Source of the DNA: Lutibacter sp.
GTDB lineage: Bacteria > Bacteroidota > Bacteroidia > Flavobacteriales > Flavobacteriaceae
Length of the DNA stretch: 64,000 nucleotides
Assembly: GCA_027449025.1 (NCBI GenBank)
Contig: DAIDMK010000004.1
Span: 62,001-126,000, forward strand
Direction: 5' to 3'
A program made the position numbers and the translations under genes. Shown here piece by piece: positions 50,815-60,578 of this stretch; position 1 is the first letter of the stretch; each line of letters starts with the position of its first letter. Under the pieces are notes generated by a model. That model ran no database searches, was not told the DNA's origin, and was given only the letters and a program-made list of their open reading frames with translations.

Positions 50815-52864
50815 AGATTTTTCACAACTAAAAGTTGTCAGTCAAACTGAGAAACATTCCCATTTTGAGCACGAAAATTATGTGGCAGGAATTGCGCCTT
50901 ATTTAAGAGGACCATATTCGACCATGTTTGTTCGTAAACCTTGGACTATTAGGCAATATGCCGGATTTTCAACGGCAGAAGAAAGCAATGCTTTTTATAG
51001 AAGAAATTTAGCGGCTGGCCAAAAAGGTTTGTCCGTTGCTTTTGATTTGGCAACGCATCGCGGTTATGATTCGGATCACGAACGTGTGCAAGGCGATGTT
51101 GGAAAGGCCGGTGTGGCCATAGATTCGGTTGAAGATATGAAAATGCTTTTCGACCAAATTCCATTAGACCAAATGTCGGTTTCCATGACCATGAACGGCG
51201 CCGTTTTACCTATTTTGGCCTTTTATATTGTGGCCGCCAGAGAACAGGGAGTTGCAGATAAATTACTGGAAGGCACTATTCAAAATGATATTTTAAAAGA
51301 GTTTATGGTGCGGAATACTTACATTTATCCGCCAACGCCATCCATGAAAATTATTGCTGACATTTTTGAATATGCCAGCAAAAATATGCCGAAATTTAAT
51401 TCAATTTCTATTTCTGGCTATCATATGCAAGAAGCTGGAGCAACACCTGAAATTGAATTGGCCTATACTTTGGCAGATGGATTAGAATACATTAAAACAG
51501 GAATTGCAGCAGGAATGGATATTGATTCTTTTGCACCTCGTTTGTCTTTTTTCTGGGCCATTGGGATGGATCATTTTGGTGAAATTGCTAAAATGAGAGC
51601 CGCTCGTATGTTGTGGGCAAAAATGGTAAAACAATTCAATCCTAAAAATCCGAAATCACTTGTTTTGCGCACGCATTGCCAAACAAGCGGCTGGAGTTTA
51701 ACAGAACAGGATCCGTTTAACAATGTGGCACGAACCACCATTGAAGCCATGGCAGCAGCTTTTGGCGGCACGCAAAGCTTACATACCAATGCGCTTGATG
51801 AAGCCATCGCCTTGCCAACCGATTTCTCAGCAAGAATTGCACGAAACACTCAAATTTATATTCAGGAGGAAACTAAGATAACAAAAACAGTCGATCCTTG
51901 GGCCGGTGCTACTTTTGTTGAAAAACGCACCGAAGACATGGTAAATAAAGCCTGGGAATTACTTCAGGAAGTTTCAGCATTAGGAGGAATGACCAAAGCC
52001 ATTGAACAAGGCATTCCGAAATTGCGCATTGAAGAAGCCTCTGCGAAAAAACAAGCCAAAATTGACAGCACACGCGATATTATTGTTGGCGTTAATAAAT
52101 ATATTTTGGAAGAAGAAGACCCAATAAAGATTTTGGAAGTGGACAATGATGCCGTCAGAAAATCCCAGATATTGCGTTTAAATGAATTGAAGGCAGCAAG
52201 AAATACTGAAGAAGTTGACAAAGCCCTCCAAAATTTAACTGAGTGCGCCAAAACCAAAGAAGGAAATTTATTGGAGTTGGCGATAATTGCTGCTCAAAAA
52301 AGAGCTACTTTAGGGGAGATTTCCGATGCTTTGGAAAAAGTTTACGGAAGGTATAAAGCAACTATTAAATCCATTTCCGGTGTGTATAGCAATGAAATAA
52401 AAAACGATCCAGATTTTGAAAAAGCCAAGGAGTTGGCTAACAAATTCGCTGAATTAGAAGGAAGGCGTCCTAGAATTATGATTGCAAAATTAGGACAAGA
52501 CGGTCACGACCGCGGCGCAAAAGTAGTTTCCACAGGTTATGCCGATTTAGGTTTTGATGTGGACATTGGACCATTGTTTCAAACACCAAAAGAAGCTGTA
52601 AAACAAGCCATTGAAAATGATGTTCACGTTTTGGGAATTTCCTCATTGGCAGCAGGTCATAAAACATTGGTACCTCAAGTTATTGCGGAATTAAAATCTT
52701 ATGGCAGAGAAGATATTATGGTCATCGCAGGTGGTGTTATTCCAGCTCAAGATTATCAATATTTATTTGATGCCGGTGTTGTAGGTGTTTTTGGTCCAGG
52801 AACAAAAATATCAAAAGCCGCCATCGAAATTCTAAATGTGCTGATTGATAGTGTGGCGGAGTAG
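50804..52864 (+). CDS. mutB: Methylmalonyl-CoA mutase large subunit (B12-dependent)
   Basis: 686 residues. TIM barrel with [40 protein letters not shown] (about 47-86), [16 protein letters not shown] and [19 protein letters not shown]-terminal cobalamin domain: [13 protein letters not shown] (DxHxxG, His about 568 binding cobalt), then SSLAAGH and [11 protein letters not shown]. Interconverts methylmalonyl-CoA and succinyl-CoA, feeding or drawing from the succinyl-CoA pool handled by sucC. Confidence 0.97.
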   Translation: MKRKDFSQLKVVSQTEKHSHFEHENYVAGIAPYLRGPYSTMFVRKPWTIRQYAGFSTAEESNAFYRRNLAAGQKGLSVAFDLATHRGYDSDHERVQGDVGKAGVAIDSVEDMKMLFDQIPLDQMSVSMTMNGAVLPILAFYIVAAREQGVADKLLEGTIQNDILKEFMVRNTYIYPPTPSMKIIADIFEYASKNMPKFNSISISGYHMQEAGATPEIELAYTLADGLEYIKTGIAAGMDIDSFAPRLSFFWAIGMDHFGEIAKMRAARMLWAKMVKQFNPKNPKSLVLRTHCQTSGWSLTEQDPFNNVARTTIEAMAAAFGGTQSLHTNALDEAIALPTDFSARIARNTQIYIQEETKITKTVDPWAGATFVEKRTEDMVNKAWELLQEVSALGGMTKAIEQGIPKLRIEEASAKKQAKIDSTRDIIVGVNKYILEEEDPIKILEVDNDAVRKSQILRLNELKAARNTEEVDKALQNLTECAKTKEGNLLELAIIAAQKRATLGEISDALEKVYGRYKATIKSISGVYSNEIKNDPDFEKAKELANKFAELEGRRPRIMIAKLGQDGHDRGAKVVSTGYADLGFDVDIGPLFQTPKEAVKQAIENDVHVLGISSLAAGHKTLVPQVIAELKSYGREDIMVIAGGVIPAQDYQYLFDAGVVGVFGPGTKISKAAIEILNVLIDSVAE

Positions 52865-52897
52865 CCCACAGTTTAAGCCGTAGGCTATATAAATTAA

Positions 52898-53143
52898 ATT
52901 TCCCGTTAATTTTCAACAGTGATGGCACTATCTCCAAAGCATTTGGTATTCCAACAAAAAGAAGGCGGTTCTATAACCCGTTAAATAGCTAGAGAAAATT
53001 ATTTATTGGTAAGAGGTATTACCGCTTCAAGGCGGACTTTTGTATTAGACAAAAACAGAAATTTTATTTATAAAAATACCGAAGTTAATACTGCTGAAGA
53101 AGCCAAAAAAGTTTTGGAAGTAATTAAAAAGGCTAAAGTTTAA
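52898..53143 (+). pseudogene. Peroxiredoxin C-terminal relic
   Basis: Frames joined across a lost base give SDGTISKAFGIPTK(K)..GGSIT and then RGITASRRTFVLDKNRNFIYKNTEVNT..., ending VLEVIKKAKV and stop at 53141-53143. This is the C-terminal part of an AhpC/TSA peroxiredoxin (DG..SKAFG..., RTFVIDK.G.I.YK...). The active-site Cys part is absent, and there is a frameshift near 52955 and stop codons near 52980-52995. Confidence 0.75.
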
Positions 53144-53277
53144 AGACTAAGGTTAAAAGTTCGAAGACGGAAAACGGAAGCCAGAAGTTCCTCTGAAAAA
53201 AGGCCATTCTATGCATTAACAAAGTGATTAATCTGCCAGTAACGTTTCATAAATATTTTTAATTACAATCGTCATTC

Positions 53278-53420
53278 TTCTTGCTAAATCTAATATTATT
53301 CGTAACCAAACCATCAACACAGCCCCTAACAAATCAAGCTCTCCTATTAAAAACCAATCGATAAAAAAACCAAATATGTCAACGATTTCCATTCTGGTTT
53401 TAGCATTGAAAATACGCGCG
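53278..53420 (-). pseudogene. MFS transporter C-terminal relic, copy 1
   Basis: The minus frame reads ARIFNAKTRMEIVDIFGFF, then IDWFLIGELDLLGAVLMVWLRI. It aligns over its length with the second relic at 58775-59117 (CAHIFSVKT*MEVIDRFGFMTNWFLMGGLG...VMLMIWLRN), the last helices of a Major Facilitator protein. The rest of the gene is lost. Confidence 0.65.
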
Positions 53421-53546
53421 AAAAAGCACCATGGTTTTTTATTTGAGTTTCATATTTATTAACTTGTAGGTGTGAAATTCCTTGGAAAAGGAGCATAATA
53501 ATTAAACTATGCCCCTTAAATTAAATGGTTTATAACTTCTTGCTTT

Positions 53547-55940
53547 TTAAAAATTAAATCTATAACCAAATGCCAATTGATTATACTTTGAAAAATTTCT
53601 GGAAGTAAAATCTGCAAAAAAGCGTCCTTTTCCTATATTTAAATTGGTTCCAACAATAATGTTGTGGTTAAGTTTTATATTTCCGTCATCTCTTATGATT
53701 CCGCCACCAATTCCAGCATATGGTGTCATAAATTCAGAGTATATTAAGGCATTAAATGGGTAAATAAAATTTGCCGACAATCCAAAAGTTCCAGGGTTAG
53801 CGATACCGTAATAAAACTCTGGCATAAATTCAATTTTGGTATTTTGCATTCCGTAATTTATTCTTGTACCAATATTAAAAGAAGTTTGCCCACCAAGATT
53901 AACGCCTGTATACATTGAAAAGCCTTTATACGTTAATTTTTCAGATAAATTAGAAGGTGTTTCATTTTCAATAAATCCGCCTTTAGTAATTACTTCAATA
54001 TTATCTGTTTCTGGATTTACTACAACTATTTTTTCAGTTGGAGGATTAATGACAACTGTTTTTTCGTTTGGTGGAACTGTCGTATCATTCAAATCAATTT
54101 TTTTAGAATTTAAATCTGATTTTAATGCAAGTTCTTGTATTTTCAAATTTAATTCTTGATTGGCGTCTGCTGCTTCTATCTTTTTATCATCAGAAGCATT
54201 CTTGTTACTTTCAATAATTAATTGTTCCAAAAAATCAATTCTATTATTCAGTTGTTGCACTTCACTAGAATTGGTATTTTCTTCTTTTTTTATCGAAGGA
54301 TCAGTTTTTTCAAGAATTTTATCAATTAACATTTCAAGCTCTTGAGGAGACATTTTTATTAATTCTTTTGAGCCATTTTTTGATTCCGCTTTTTGAACTT
54401 CTATTTCTTTTTCTGCCATTTTTACAGCACTTATATTTTGATAAGCAGGTATGGCTTCCGATTTTTTAGAAACGTTTTCAACTTCGTTTAAAGCTTTACT
54501 GGTTTGTTTTTTTTGCTCTAAAACTTCAACTGCTTTTTCAATATTATTTTCTTTATTGGCATTCTCTAATTCAACTTGAAGCGAATCAAGTTGCATATTA
54601 TACAGCTCTTTTAATTTGGCTAATTTATCTTCATTTTTACGTTTTTGAGCCTCCAGCCTGGTATTAAAATTAGCTTGTGTAACTTTATCTTGTTGGTCTA
54701 AAGCTTCATCTACTTGTGCCTGATAAATAGCATCAGGATTTTTAGATTTTGCTCCAAAAGTGAGTTTAAGTCCGGCATTGTACATGATATGCGTTTGCAG
54801 CTCATCTGGTCCGGTTAAATCCTCAATATTTGCGCTTGATGATACCATTCCCCTCATACCTCCTGATATTAATATATTTTTGCTCAACGGAATGTTTAAA
54901 CCTAAACCTGCGGAAGCAAATTTTTGTCCTTTTTCAATGGTTAAATCATCACTGGCTAAATAGCTGTTTTCGGGATTTAAATAACCTCCACCCACTATTA
55001 AAAAAGGTGTCACACCGTTTCCATCATTGAGTCTCGCTCTAAATTCTATACCGTACATGGCCAATTTATCAAAATTAGTTGATAATTCTTCATTTTCTGT
55101 CGCTTGAAAATAGAAGGCTCTAATTCCTGTAAATTTGTTAAAATCAATACCAGCATAACCACCAATAAAGTAGCTATCCCTATATTGTGAATCAGTGTCA
55201 AAATTTACATAACTTGCCCCTGGTTCAATAATCCACTGAATTCCTTTAAAGCCGCCTCTAAATTTATTTAAATAAGCTTTGTCTAATGCGGATAATGTTC
55301 CCTGTTTTCTTCCACTAAGATAAATTTGCAAAGAAGCTTGTACGGACCAGTTGTATAATAAATTGCTTTTAAAATCGGCATCTGTTACACCAAAAGCAAT
55401 TTTATCATCTTCGGTCAGTAAATTTTTTCCTGAATCAAAATTAAATGCCGTGTTTTTCCCCTCTATATTAAGTGAAACATTATCACTTATTTTGGTTTTT
55501 ATACCCAAGCCTAAACTGGTGTATATTTGGTCAAAATCTGCTCCTTTATTAATTTCGATATTTTGAACCCCAGTTCCAAGTGTAATATATGGACTCCATC
55601 CTGAGGTGTAAATATTAGCCTTAAACTCACCACCCCAACGCGTTAAAACCAATTCTTGTGGATTGTATAATTCAGCATTAAATCCGGTAAAATTATAATT
55701 CTCAAAATTTGTTTTTAAATCATTTGATTTAAGATAAACGGCTCTCAATTCAAGGTATTCGCCAAATCCAAAACCTACTTTTGCGCCATATAAAACACCG
55801 TCTTCAAGTCCAGCTTTAGAATCCCACCAAGTATAATCTACAAATGGAGAAACTGTAAAACTGATGTCCTTTATTTGTGAATAAACATTATTTGCTATAA
55901 ATAATGCTGTTATTGCTATTAGGTAAGTTTTATTTTTCAT
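53547..55940 (-). CDS. Large outer-membrane protein: beta-barrel segments, coiled coil, terminal barrel
   Basis: 797 residues. Signal peptide MKNKTYLIAITALFIANNVYSQ (1-22). Two similar strand-rich segments (about 23-205 and 225-405, each with ...GGYAGIDFNKFTGIRAFYFQ / VGFGFGEYLELRAVYLKS style and SAGLGLNIPLSKN) resemble small porin-like barrels. A long charged region (about 410-640) follows, much of it coiled coil, then a Pro/Thr linker with PPTEKIVVVNPE-type repeats and a C-terminal strand domain ending NQLAFGYRFNF (terminal Phe). First and last parts point to the outer membrane; the middle could cross the periplasm. Last gene of the envelope operon. Confidence 0.7.
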   Translation of the reverse strand: MKNKTYLIAITALFIANNVYSQIKDISFTVSPFVDYTWWDSKAGLEDGVLYGAKVGFGFGEYLELRAVYLKSNDLKTNFENYNFTGFNAELYNPQELVLTRWGGEFKANIYTSGWSPYITLGTGVQNIEINKGADFDQIYTSLGLGIKTKISDNVSLNIEGKNTAFNFDSGKNLLTEDDKIAFGVTDADFKSNLLYNWSVQASLQIYLSGRKQGTLSALDKAYLNKFRGGFKGIQWIIEPGASYVNFDTDSQYRDSYFIGGYAGIDFNKFTGIRAFYFQATENEELSTNFDKLAMYGIEFRARLNDGNGVTPFLIVGGGYLNPENSYLASDDLTIEKGQKFASAGLGLNIPLSKNILISGGMRGMVSSSANIEDLTGPDELQTHIMYNAGLKLTFGAKSKNPDAIYQAQVDEALDQQDKVTQANFNTRLEAQKRKNEDKLAKLKELYNMQLDSLQVELENANKENNIEKAVEVLEQKKQTSKALNEVENVSKKSEAIPAYQNISAVKMAEKEIEVQKAESKNGSKELIKMSPQELEMLIDKILEKTDPSIKKEENTNSSEVQQLNNRIDFLEQLIIESNKNASDDKKIEAADANQELNLKIQELALKSDLNSKKIDLNDTTVPPNEKTVVINPPTEKIVVVNPETDNIEVITKGGFIENETPSNLSEKLTYKGFSMYTGVNLGGQTSFNIGTRINYGMQNTKIEFMPEFYYGIANPGTFGLSANFIYPFNALIYSEFMTPYAGIGGGIIRDDGNIKLNHNIIVGTNLNIGKGRFFADFTSRNFSKYNQLAFGYRFNF

Positions 55941-55957
55941 TTTATATTTTTTTAATG

Positions 55958-56290
55958 TTAAATCTTCTCTTCTGAAGGTATTTCAACAATAGTGTTTTCA
56001 ATAGCTTTATTTTCTAGTTTAAGATTAACTATTTCAAGTTCTTTTTGTTGAATAGTGTTTTTGTCGTACAATCTTTCAATTTCAATCTTCTTTTTAGTTT
56101 CTTTATTTTTATCTAAATAATAAAAGGCCAGAACAAAAATCAGCCCAATCATTTGAAGCATTACCAAAGGGATAAAACTTAAAACAAAAAAACCAAAGTC
56201 AATATCTACTACAGAATTAAACAACTCTATATTAAGTATATATAGAAATATATTTACTATTAGATAAAAAAATAACAGTATGTTTCTCAT
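55958..56290 (-). CDS. Small membrane protein with cytoplasmic coiled coil
   Basis: 110 residues: two helices (about 3-21 and 31-58, with ILLFFYLIVNIFLYILNIELF and FVLSFIPLVMLQMIGLIFVLAFYY), then KKKIEIERLYDKNTIQQKELEIVNLKLENKAIENT, a coiled coil. The arrangement is LapA-like (DUF1049), but this is a resemblance only. It lies 17 bp upstream of the barrel gene, within the operon. Confidence 0.6.
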   Translation of the reverse strand: MRNILLFFYLIVNIFLYILNIELFNSVVDIDFGFFVLSFIPLVMLQMIGLIFVLAFYYLDKNKETKKKIEIERLYDKNTIQQKELEIVNLKLENKAIENTIVEIPSEEKI

Positions 56291-56293
56291 TGT

Positions 56294-56719
56294 TTATAAA
56301 TTAATTTTTTTGATTTTTCTTTCAATTGCAATAAGATTTTTGTTATTCAACTTATGTTCGTTCACTAAATCATCTACAATTTTGGTAGTTAAAAAAGCTT
56401 TATGAAGGGACTCGTTTTTGATATAGTGTCTTAAAGTTTCTTCACCAAACTTTGCAACGATTTCTTTTTGACGATTTTCTATTCTTTTGTGTTCTTTTTG
56501 CAAGAAAACCCTGTCTGAAAACTGATGTATTTTTTCATTGGCATCTTCAACCAACTCTGTTCCTGCAACATATACTTCAGCCGACTTTCCCTTTATTTTT
56601 TCGGTAACTAATGTTGCTCCTTCAATAACATTTTCAGCTACATTTCCCAAAATACTTTTTAAAGAATCTATTTTTGAACTTGTAACTTTATTTTCAGTTT
56701 TATTTTTTTTTGTAGCCAT
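56294..56719 (-). CDS. Hypothetical protein of the envelope module
   Basis: 141 residues from the ATG at 56719 (MATKKNKTENK); the longer ORF starting at 56776 would overlap the previous gene. A basic start, then mostly alpha-helix with heptad-like spacing (VAENVIEGATLVTEKIKGKSAEVYVAG; EKIHQFSDRVFLQKEHKRIENRQKEIVAKFGEETLRHYIKNESLH). No signal peptide. Not recognised. It lies 4 bp after the lipoprotein gene and 3 bp before the small membrane protein. Confidence 0.65.
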   Translation of the reverse strand: MATKKNKTENKVTSSKIDSLKSILGNVAENVIEGATLVTEKIKGKSAEVYVAGTELVEDANEKIHQFSDRVFLQKEHKRIENRQKEIVAKFGEETLRHYIKNESLHKAFLTTKIVDDLVNEHKLNNKNLIAIERKIKKINL

Positions 56720-56723
56720 CTTG

Positions 56724-57647
56724 TTATTTTTTAGTCTTATTATTTTTTTTGTTTTTTCCAATTCTGAATAAAGCATAAAACACCACTATCAAAAATCCTA
56801 TAGCAATGAACGCATACCAAAGTCTATTTTTTGTTTTTATTTGTCGTGTTTCTTTTAACAGATCTCCTTGTGCAGTTGCCTCCTTTGCAGCAATCTCACT
56901 ATTTAATCCTGCTACAGTTGAGTTGATGCTTGACACTTTGCCACTCAACATTGAAATACGTGTATCAATACCTGCAATTTGTGCATTGATTTTCGTCTCT
57001 TCATCTTTGGCAAATTCACCTAATATTTCTTGGGCATTATAGTTTTCTCTAATTTTTGTGCTCAAAAAATTTCTTTGTCCATTAATAGAAACAACTTGCT
57101 CTTCTACATCGGCAACATTTCTGTTTAAAATTTTTACTTTGCGGTTTTGCTCATTTATTTTTCCGTTTATGCCTGCTAAAAGCGAATCAACTGTTACAAA
57201 ATCTTTTGGAGGAGCACCTTTGTCCCAGAGCGCTTTTTTTTGGGCATCATAAACAACTTTTTCCTGATTAAGTAGGTCGATTTTTTTTGTGGCTAAATCA
57301 ATTTCTTTTATTTGTAAAGCAGCTTGTTCTTCAAAATTTTCTTTTTGGCCTTTTAATTCATTCAACTTTAAGTTTACGCCCTCAATGCCTTTGTCGATTT
57401 TAGTGTCATTGACTCTTGCCATAGATTCCTTAGTGCTTTTTAGCACATTTTGTAGCGAATCTTTCTTTTTTGATAATGCGATAATTTGATATTTCACATC
57501 TTCCTGCGCTTCCAATGTAGCTTGAAGTTCCATGTCTATTGGCGCTGTTGTTTCTTTTACTGAAGGATTTTCTAGTAAATTTGTTTCATTCTTTTTACAA
57601 GATATTTGTATTAAAACAACAAACATTAGAAGGATTATTTTTTTCAT
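56724..57647 (-). CDS. Lipoprotein with long coiled coil and C-terminal membrane helix
   Basis: 307 residues. Lipobox QISC (Cys17). Residues about 40-265 are charged heptads (EDVKYQIIALSKKKDSLQNVLKSTKESM..., KLNELKGQKENFEEQAALQIKEIDLATKKIDLLNQEK, INGKINEQNRKVKILNRNVADVEEQV). Near the end, LWYAFIAIGFLIVVFYALFRI (about 276-296) is a clear membrane helix followed by Lys-rich tail. A lipid at one end and a helix at the other could tie two membranes together across the periplasm. First gene of the leftward operon. Confidence 0.7.
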   Translation of the reverse strand: MKKIILLMFVVLIQISCKKNETNLLENPSVKETTAPIDMELQATLEAQEDVKYQIIALSKKKDSLQNVLKSTKESMARVNDTKIDKGIEGVNLKLNELKGQKENFEEQAALQIKEIDLATKKIDLLNQEKVVYDAQKKALWDKGAPPKDFVTVDSLLAGINGKINEQNRKVKILNRNVADVEEQVVSINGQRNFLSTKIRENYNAQEILGEFAKDEETKINAQIAGIDTRISMLSGKVSSINSTVAGLNSEIAAKEATAQGDLLKETRQIKTKNRLWYAFIAIGFLIVVFYALFRIGKNKKNNKTKK

Positions 57648-57774
57648 TTGGATAAGTTATTTAGATTAAAATATTTCTATTATGATATGACACCAGTTTC
57701 TTAAATAAGTCACAATTTATTTTTTAAGTGACTTTTTAGCTCCTTTAGTGTCTAACTAAAAAACGAAATGAATT

Positions 57775-58743
57775 ATGAAACTAAAAACACTACTGCTGGC
57801 AACTTTTTTAACCACATCCCTTTGTGGATTTGGTCAAACTGAATCTAAAGGAGTGATTTTGATTTCTGAAGAGAATTTAATTTCATTAATTCAAAAAATC
57901 AGGGCAAAAAGAGATGCTAATTTTCAGCAATTACAAGTGATTGAAAAATCTACCGACAAAAATATTGGAATTTTAAAAGTTGAAGAAACTCCAAATAATA
58001 GGACAACTGATTTAAAAGACATTAATGCAAAACTTTTGACTTTAGACTATGATTTGAAGTATTTAACCTATTTATTAGAAACCCAACGAAACGCAAAACC
58101 AAATACTGATTATATTGTAACAAGCCCAAATCAAAGTTATTACAACATTAATTCGGAACGATTAAATTGGCTTCAAAAAGAAATAGAACTGCTGAAAATG
58201 GTCGCCGAAAATCAATCGAAAGAAGAAAATCTCAAAAAACCTGTTTCTCTAGTTGAAATAAATACAGAGAAACCAGCAGGAAATTTGGTTGAATTAGCAA
58301 AAGAATCTCCTAAAAACACACCTATTGACAGCACGCTATCTCAGCGTATTACCACTTCAAGCGTCGACACCATTTATGTTAATAACAAAAATCAATCAAA
58401 TTATAATAACCTAAAAAATGCTTTTGGAAATTATATTGAAAAAGTTTATTTTAAAAATAACTCCAGCAAAATAGAAGAAATTCAAAAACTTCAAAAAAGC
58501 ACCAAAATATTAAAAGATAATGAAAAATTAGATGTTTATTTAAAAGGATATGCTAGCAATAAGGGAAATGCAGCTTACAATCAGAACTTATCATTTTTAA
58601 GAACTGAAACAGTGAAAAAACAGCTGATTTCAGAAGGAATCCATCCAAGTAGAATTTTATCCCAAAACCATGGAATTGACTATAATCAAGTTAATGAAGG
58701 TGAAGCAAGGCGTGTAGAAATTTCATTTATTATCAGAAATTAA
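57775..58743 (+). CDS. OmpA-like peptidoglycan-binding protein, divergent from the envelope operon
   Basis: 322 residues. Signal peptide about 1-21 (KLKTLLLATFLTTSLCGFGQ). A helical, Asn/Lys-rich middle. OmpA-C domain about 215-322: VYFKNNSSKIEEIQKLQKSTKIL, LDVYLKGYASNKGNAAYNQNLSFLRTETVKKQLISEGI and a final ARRVEISFIIRN. The usual Asp-and-Arg ligands of peptidoglycan are partly present (NQNLSFLRTE...R). The ATG is 127 bp from the lipoprotein start on the other strand, sharing a promoter region. Confidence 0.8.
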   Translation: MKLKTLLLATFLTTSLCGFGQTESKGVILISEENLISLIQKIRAKRDANFQQLQVIEKSTDKNIGILKVEETPNNRTTDLKDINAKLLTLDYDLKYLTYLLETQRNAKPNTDYIVTSPNQSYYNINSERLNWLQKEIELLKMVAENQSKEENLKKPVSLVEINTEKPAGNLVELAKESPKNTPIDSTLSQRITTSSVDTIYVNNKNQSNYNNLKNAFGNYIEKVYFKNNSSKIEEIQKLQKSTKILKDNEKLDVYLKGYASNKGNAAYNQNLSFLRTETVKKQLISEGIHPSRILSQNHGIDYNQVNEGEARRVEISFIIRN

Positions 58744-58774
58744 CAAACTTAACACCCAATATAAAACTTAACAA

Positions 58775-59117
58775 TTAATTTTGCTTTGCTAAAGTATTTC
58801 TTAACCATATCATCAGCATAACCGCCAACAAACCAAGTCCTCCCATTAAAAACCAGTTGGTCATAAATCCGAACCTATCAATGACTTCCATTCAGGTTTT
58901 AACGCTAAAAATATGTGCGCAGGAAAACGCCATAGAATACAAAGCCAAATAACGGTCGTCGTTGCCTAACGGTGCCCTATATTGGCTAAATTATTGGTAG
59001 AAAGAAATGCCAACATTTCACCTAACACAATAAATAGCATACTCACTATTAAAATACCGCTCCAAGAAGTTGTGTTTAAAATAAGGTAACTCATTCCCAA
59101 TAACACCAAGCTCACCT
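58775..59117 (-). pseudogene. MFS transporter C-terminal relic, copy 2
   Basis: Minus-strand frames give VSLVLLGMSYLILNTTSWSG..., MLFIVLGEMLAFLSTNNLANIGHR, a stop, then RYLALYSMAFSCAHIFSVKT, a stop, and MEVIDRFGFMTNWFLMGGLG...VMLMIWLRNTLAKQN. This is the last four helices of a Major Facilitator protein with a shift and stops. The frame changes near 58975 and two in-frame stops show decay. Confidence 0.8.
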
Positions 59118-59161
59118 AATTATTTTAATGCGATCCAGCAATTTTTTTAGTTGTAGTGAAT

Positions 59162-59344
59162 CTAAGGCATCTGAATAGCTAAAAAGACCAATTCAGGTTC
59201 GTGTATTTTAATTACCAATACACAAAAATCTACCGAATTACATTTTTAAACAATACCAATCTTATTGGGGAAATATTTATCCTGTGCTTTCTACAATAAA
59301 TTATGGGTATTTATTTCATCGTCAATTATTATGGTTTTTATCAT
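59162..59344 (-). pseudogene. Response-regulator receiver relic (LytTR-type)
   Basis: From the ATG at 59344 the frame reads MIKTIIIDDEINTHNLL then stops; after a shift VLVIKIHEPELVFLAIQMP follows. These are the start and the phospho-acceptor strand of a receiver domain (IIIDDE...; ...PELVFLDIQMP, here Asp replaced by Ala). Only about 60 codons' worth survive. Confidence 0.7.
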
Positions 59345-59459
59345 CTTATAAAAGTACATCTAAAATATAAGTTCTATTAAAATCATCGAGTAAATGAATT
59401 TAAATAAAAACTCATCGGTAAATAATTCATCTTTTTTCATGTCTGTATAAAATTAAACA

Positions 59460-59490
59460 AAATAACTTGAGTAATCACCCAAGCTATTTT
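59460..59490 (-). terminator. Terminator of the glycerol operon
   Basis: AAATAACTTGAGT pairs with ACCCAAGCTATTT (two G-U-type pairs) around a 4-base loop, with T-rich flanks. It lies 71 bp beyond the HAD stop in the direction of transcription. Confidence 0.55.
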
Positions 59491-59561
59491 TTACACTTAC
59501 ACAGATTTTGAGATACTGCTTTTTTCCATATTTCTATAATCTATGCTACGTTATATTATTT

Positions 59562-60509
59562 TTACTTTAAAGTTTCTTTGTTAGGTTTCACTTTCCATTC
59601 CTCAGAAACATATTTGTAATTTCCTTCTTTAACATCTTTGCAATGAACCATTATTGCCCCTTCTTTTTGCCAATAAGACGCTACTGTAAAACCTTTCATT
59701 GGACCATCTTCTTCGCTAGTTCTAACTTTTTCGTTATCTGCGTTTACAATAAATTTAACACCAACAGATTCATTCATCATTTCCATATCACCTCTTGAAT
59801 TACCTCCAACAAAAATTGGTCTTCCTTTTATATAAGTTTGAATGGTCTCAGCCTTTCCACCATCCTGTGGAGTGGGAACAACCAATTGATCTGTTGTTTT
59901 TCCATCTTTAACAACAGATTTCACACCTATGATTCTATCTACAGGAATTCCTAATTCCTCAGATACAAATTTTTGATATAAATATTCTGGAGATGCAGTG
60001 AGAACCCATACCTCAATATCATATTCTTCTAAATTCGCCAATAATTCTTTCATTTGAGGATAGAATTTTGATTGATACATGTCATGAAAATAGTCTGATC
60101 CAATAATTGAAATTTGTTCTGGTGTCATACCTGCAAAAAAACGAATTCTATTTTCTACATATGATCCTCCTACATTATCTCCATGTAACATTTCATCAAT
60201 AAGAGCCATTTTTTGTTTAGATAACTCATCATTTTTATTGGCATATGTTTTTTTTGCATAACCATAAACAGCTTCGTCAGCTAAATAATGAGGAACTTGT
60301 CCAAAAAGAGTTCCATCACAATCAAAAACTGAGATTTTTCTCTCTTTCATTGTTATGGTAGAGTTTAAAAAACTCTCCAACCGATTATTAACTTCTGCTG
60401 ACCAGCCTTTTATTTCTCTATAAGTCTGCGCTTCTGTTACATAAGAAAACGAAAGGAAAAAAATAACTGATAAGGCTAAAATTTGCTTTGTAAAAATTGT
60501 TTTTTTCAT
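59562..60509 (-). CDS. Secreted HAD-family phosphatase of the glycerol operon
   Basis: 315 residues. Signal peptide MKKTIFTKQILALSVIFFLSFSYVTEAQ (about 1-28). HAD motif I VFDCDGTLFG (about 62-71), motif II VLTASPEYL, motif III K (in GGKAETIQTYIKG), motif IV GNSRGDMEMM. Residues 80-150 form a helical cap. It resembles phosphoserine-phosphatase-like enzymes. Predicted periplasmic. It is 69 bp after glpF, so it may free glycerol from phospho-esters for uptake; the substrate is inferred. Confidence 0.8.
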   Translation of the reverse strand: MKKTIFTKQILALSVIFFLSFSYVTEAQTYREIKGWSAEVNNRLESFLNSTITMKERKISVFDCDGTLFGQVPHYLADEAVYGYAKKTYANKNDELSKQKMALIDEMLHGDNVGGSYVENRIRFFAGMTPEQISIIGSDYFHDMYQSKFYPQMKELLANLEEYDIEVWVLTASPEYLYQKFVSEELGIPVDRIIGVKSVVKDGKTTDQLVVPTPQDGGKAETIQTYIKGRPIFVGGNSRGDMEMMNESVGVKFIVNADNEKVRTSEEDGPMKGFTVASYWQKEGAIMVHCKDVKEGNYKYVSEEWKVKPNKETLK

Positions 60510-60578
60510 GGTATTAAAAAATTTGAATCTAATGATTCGGTGTAATCTTAAATATTATGTGACATTCATCTACTATTT

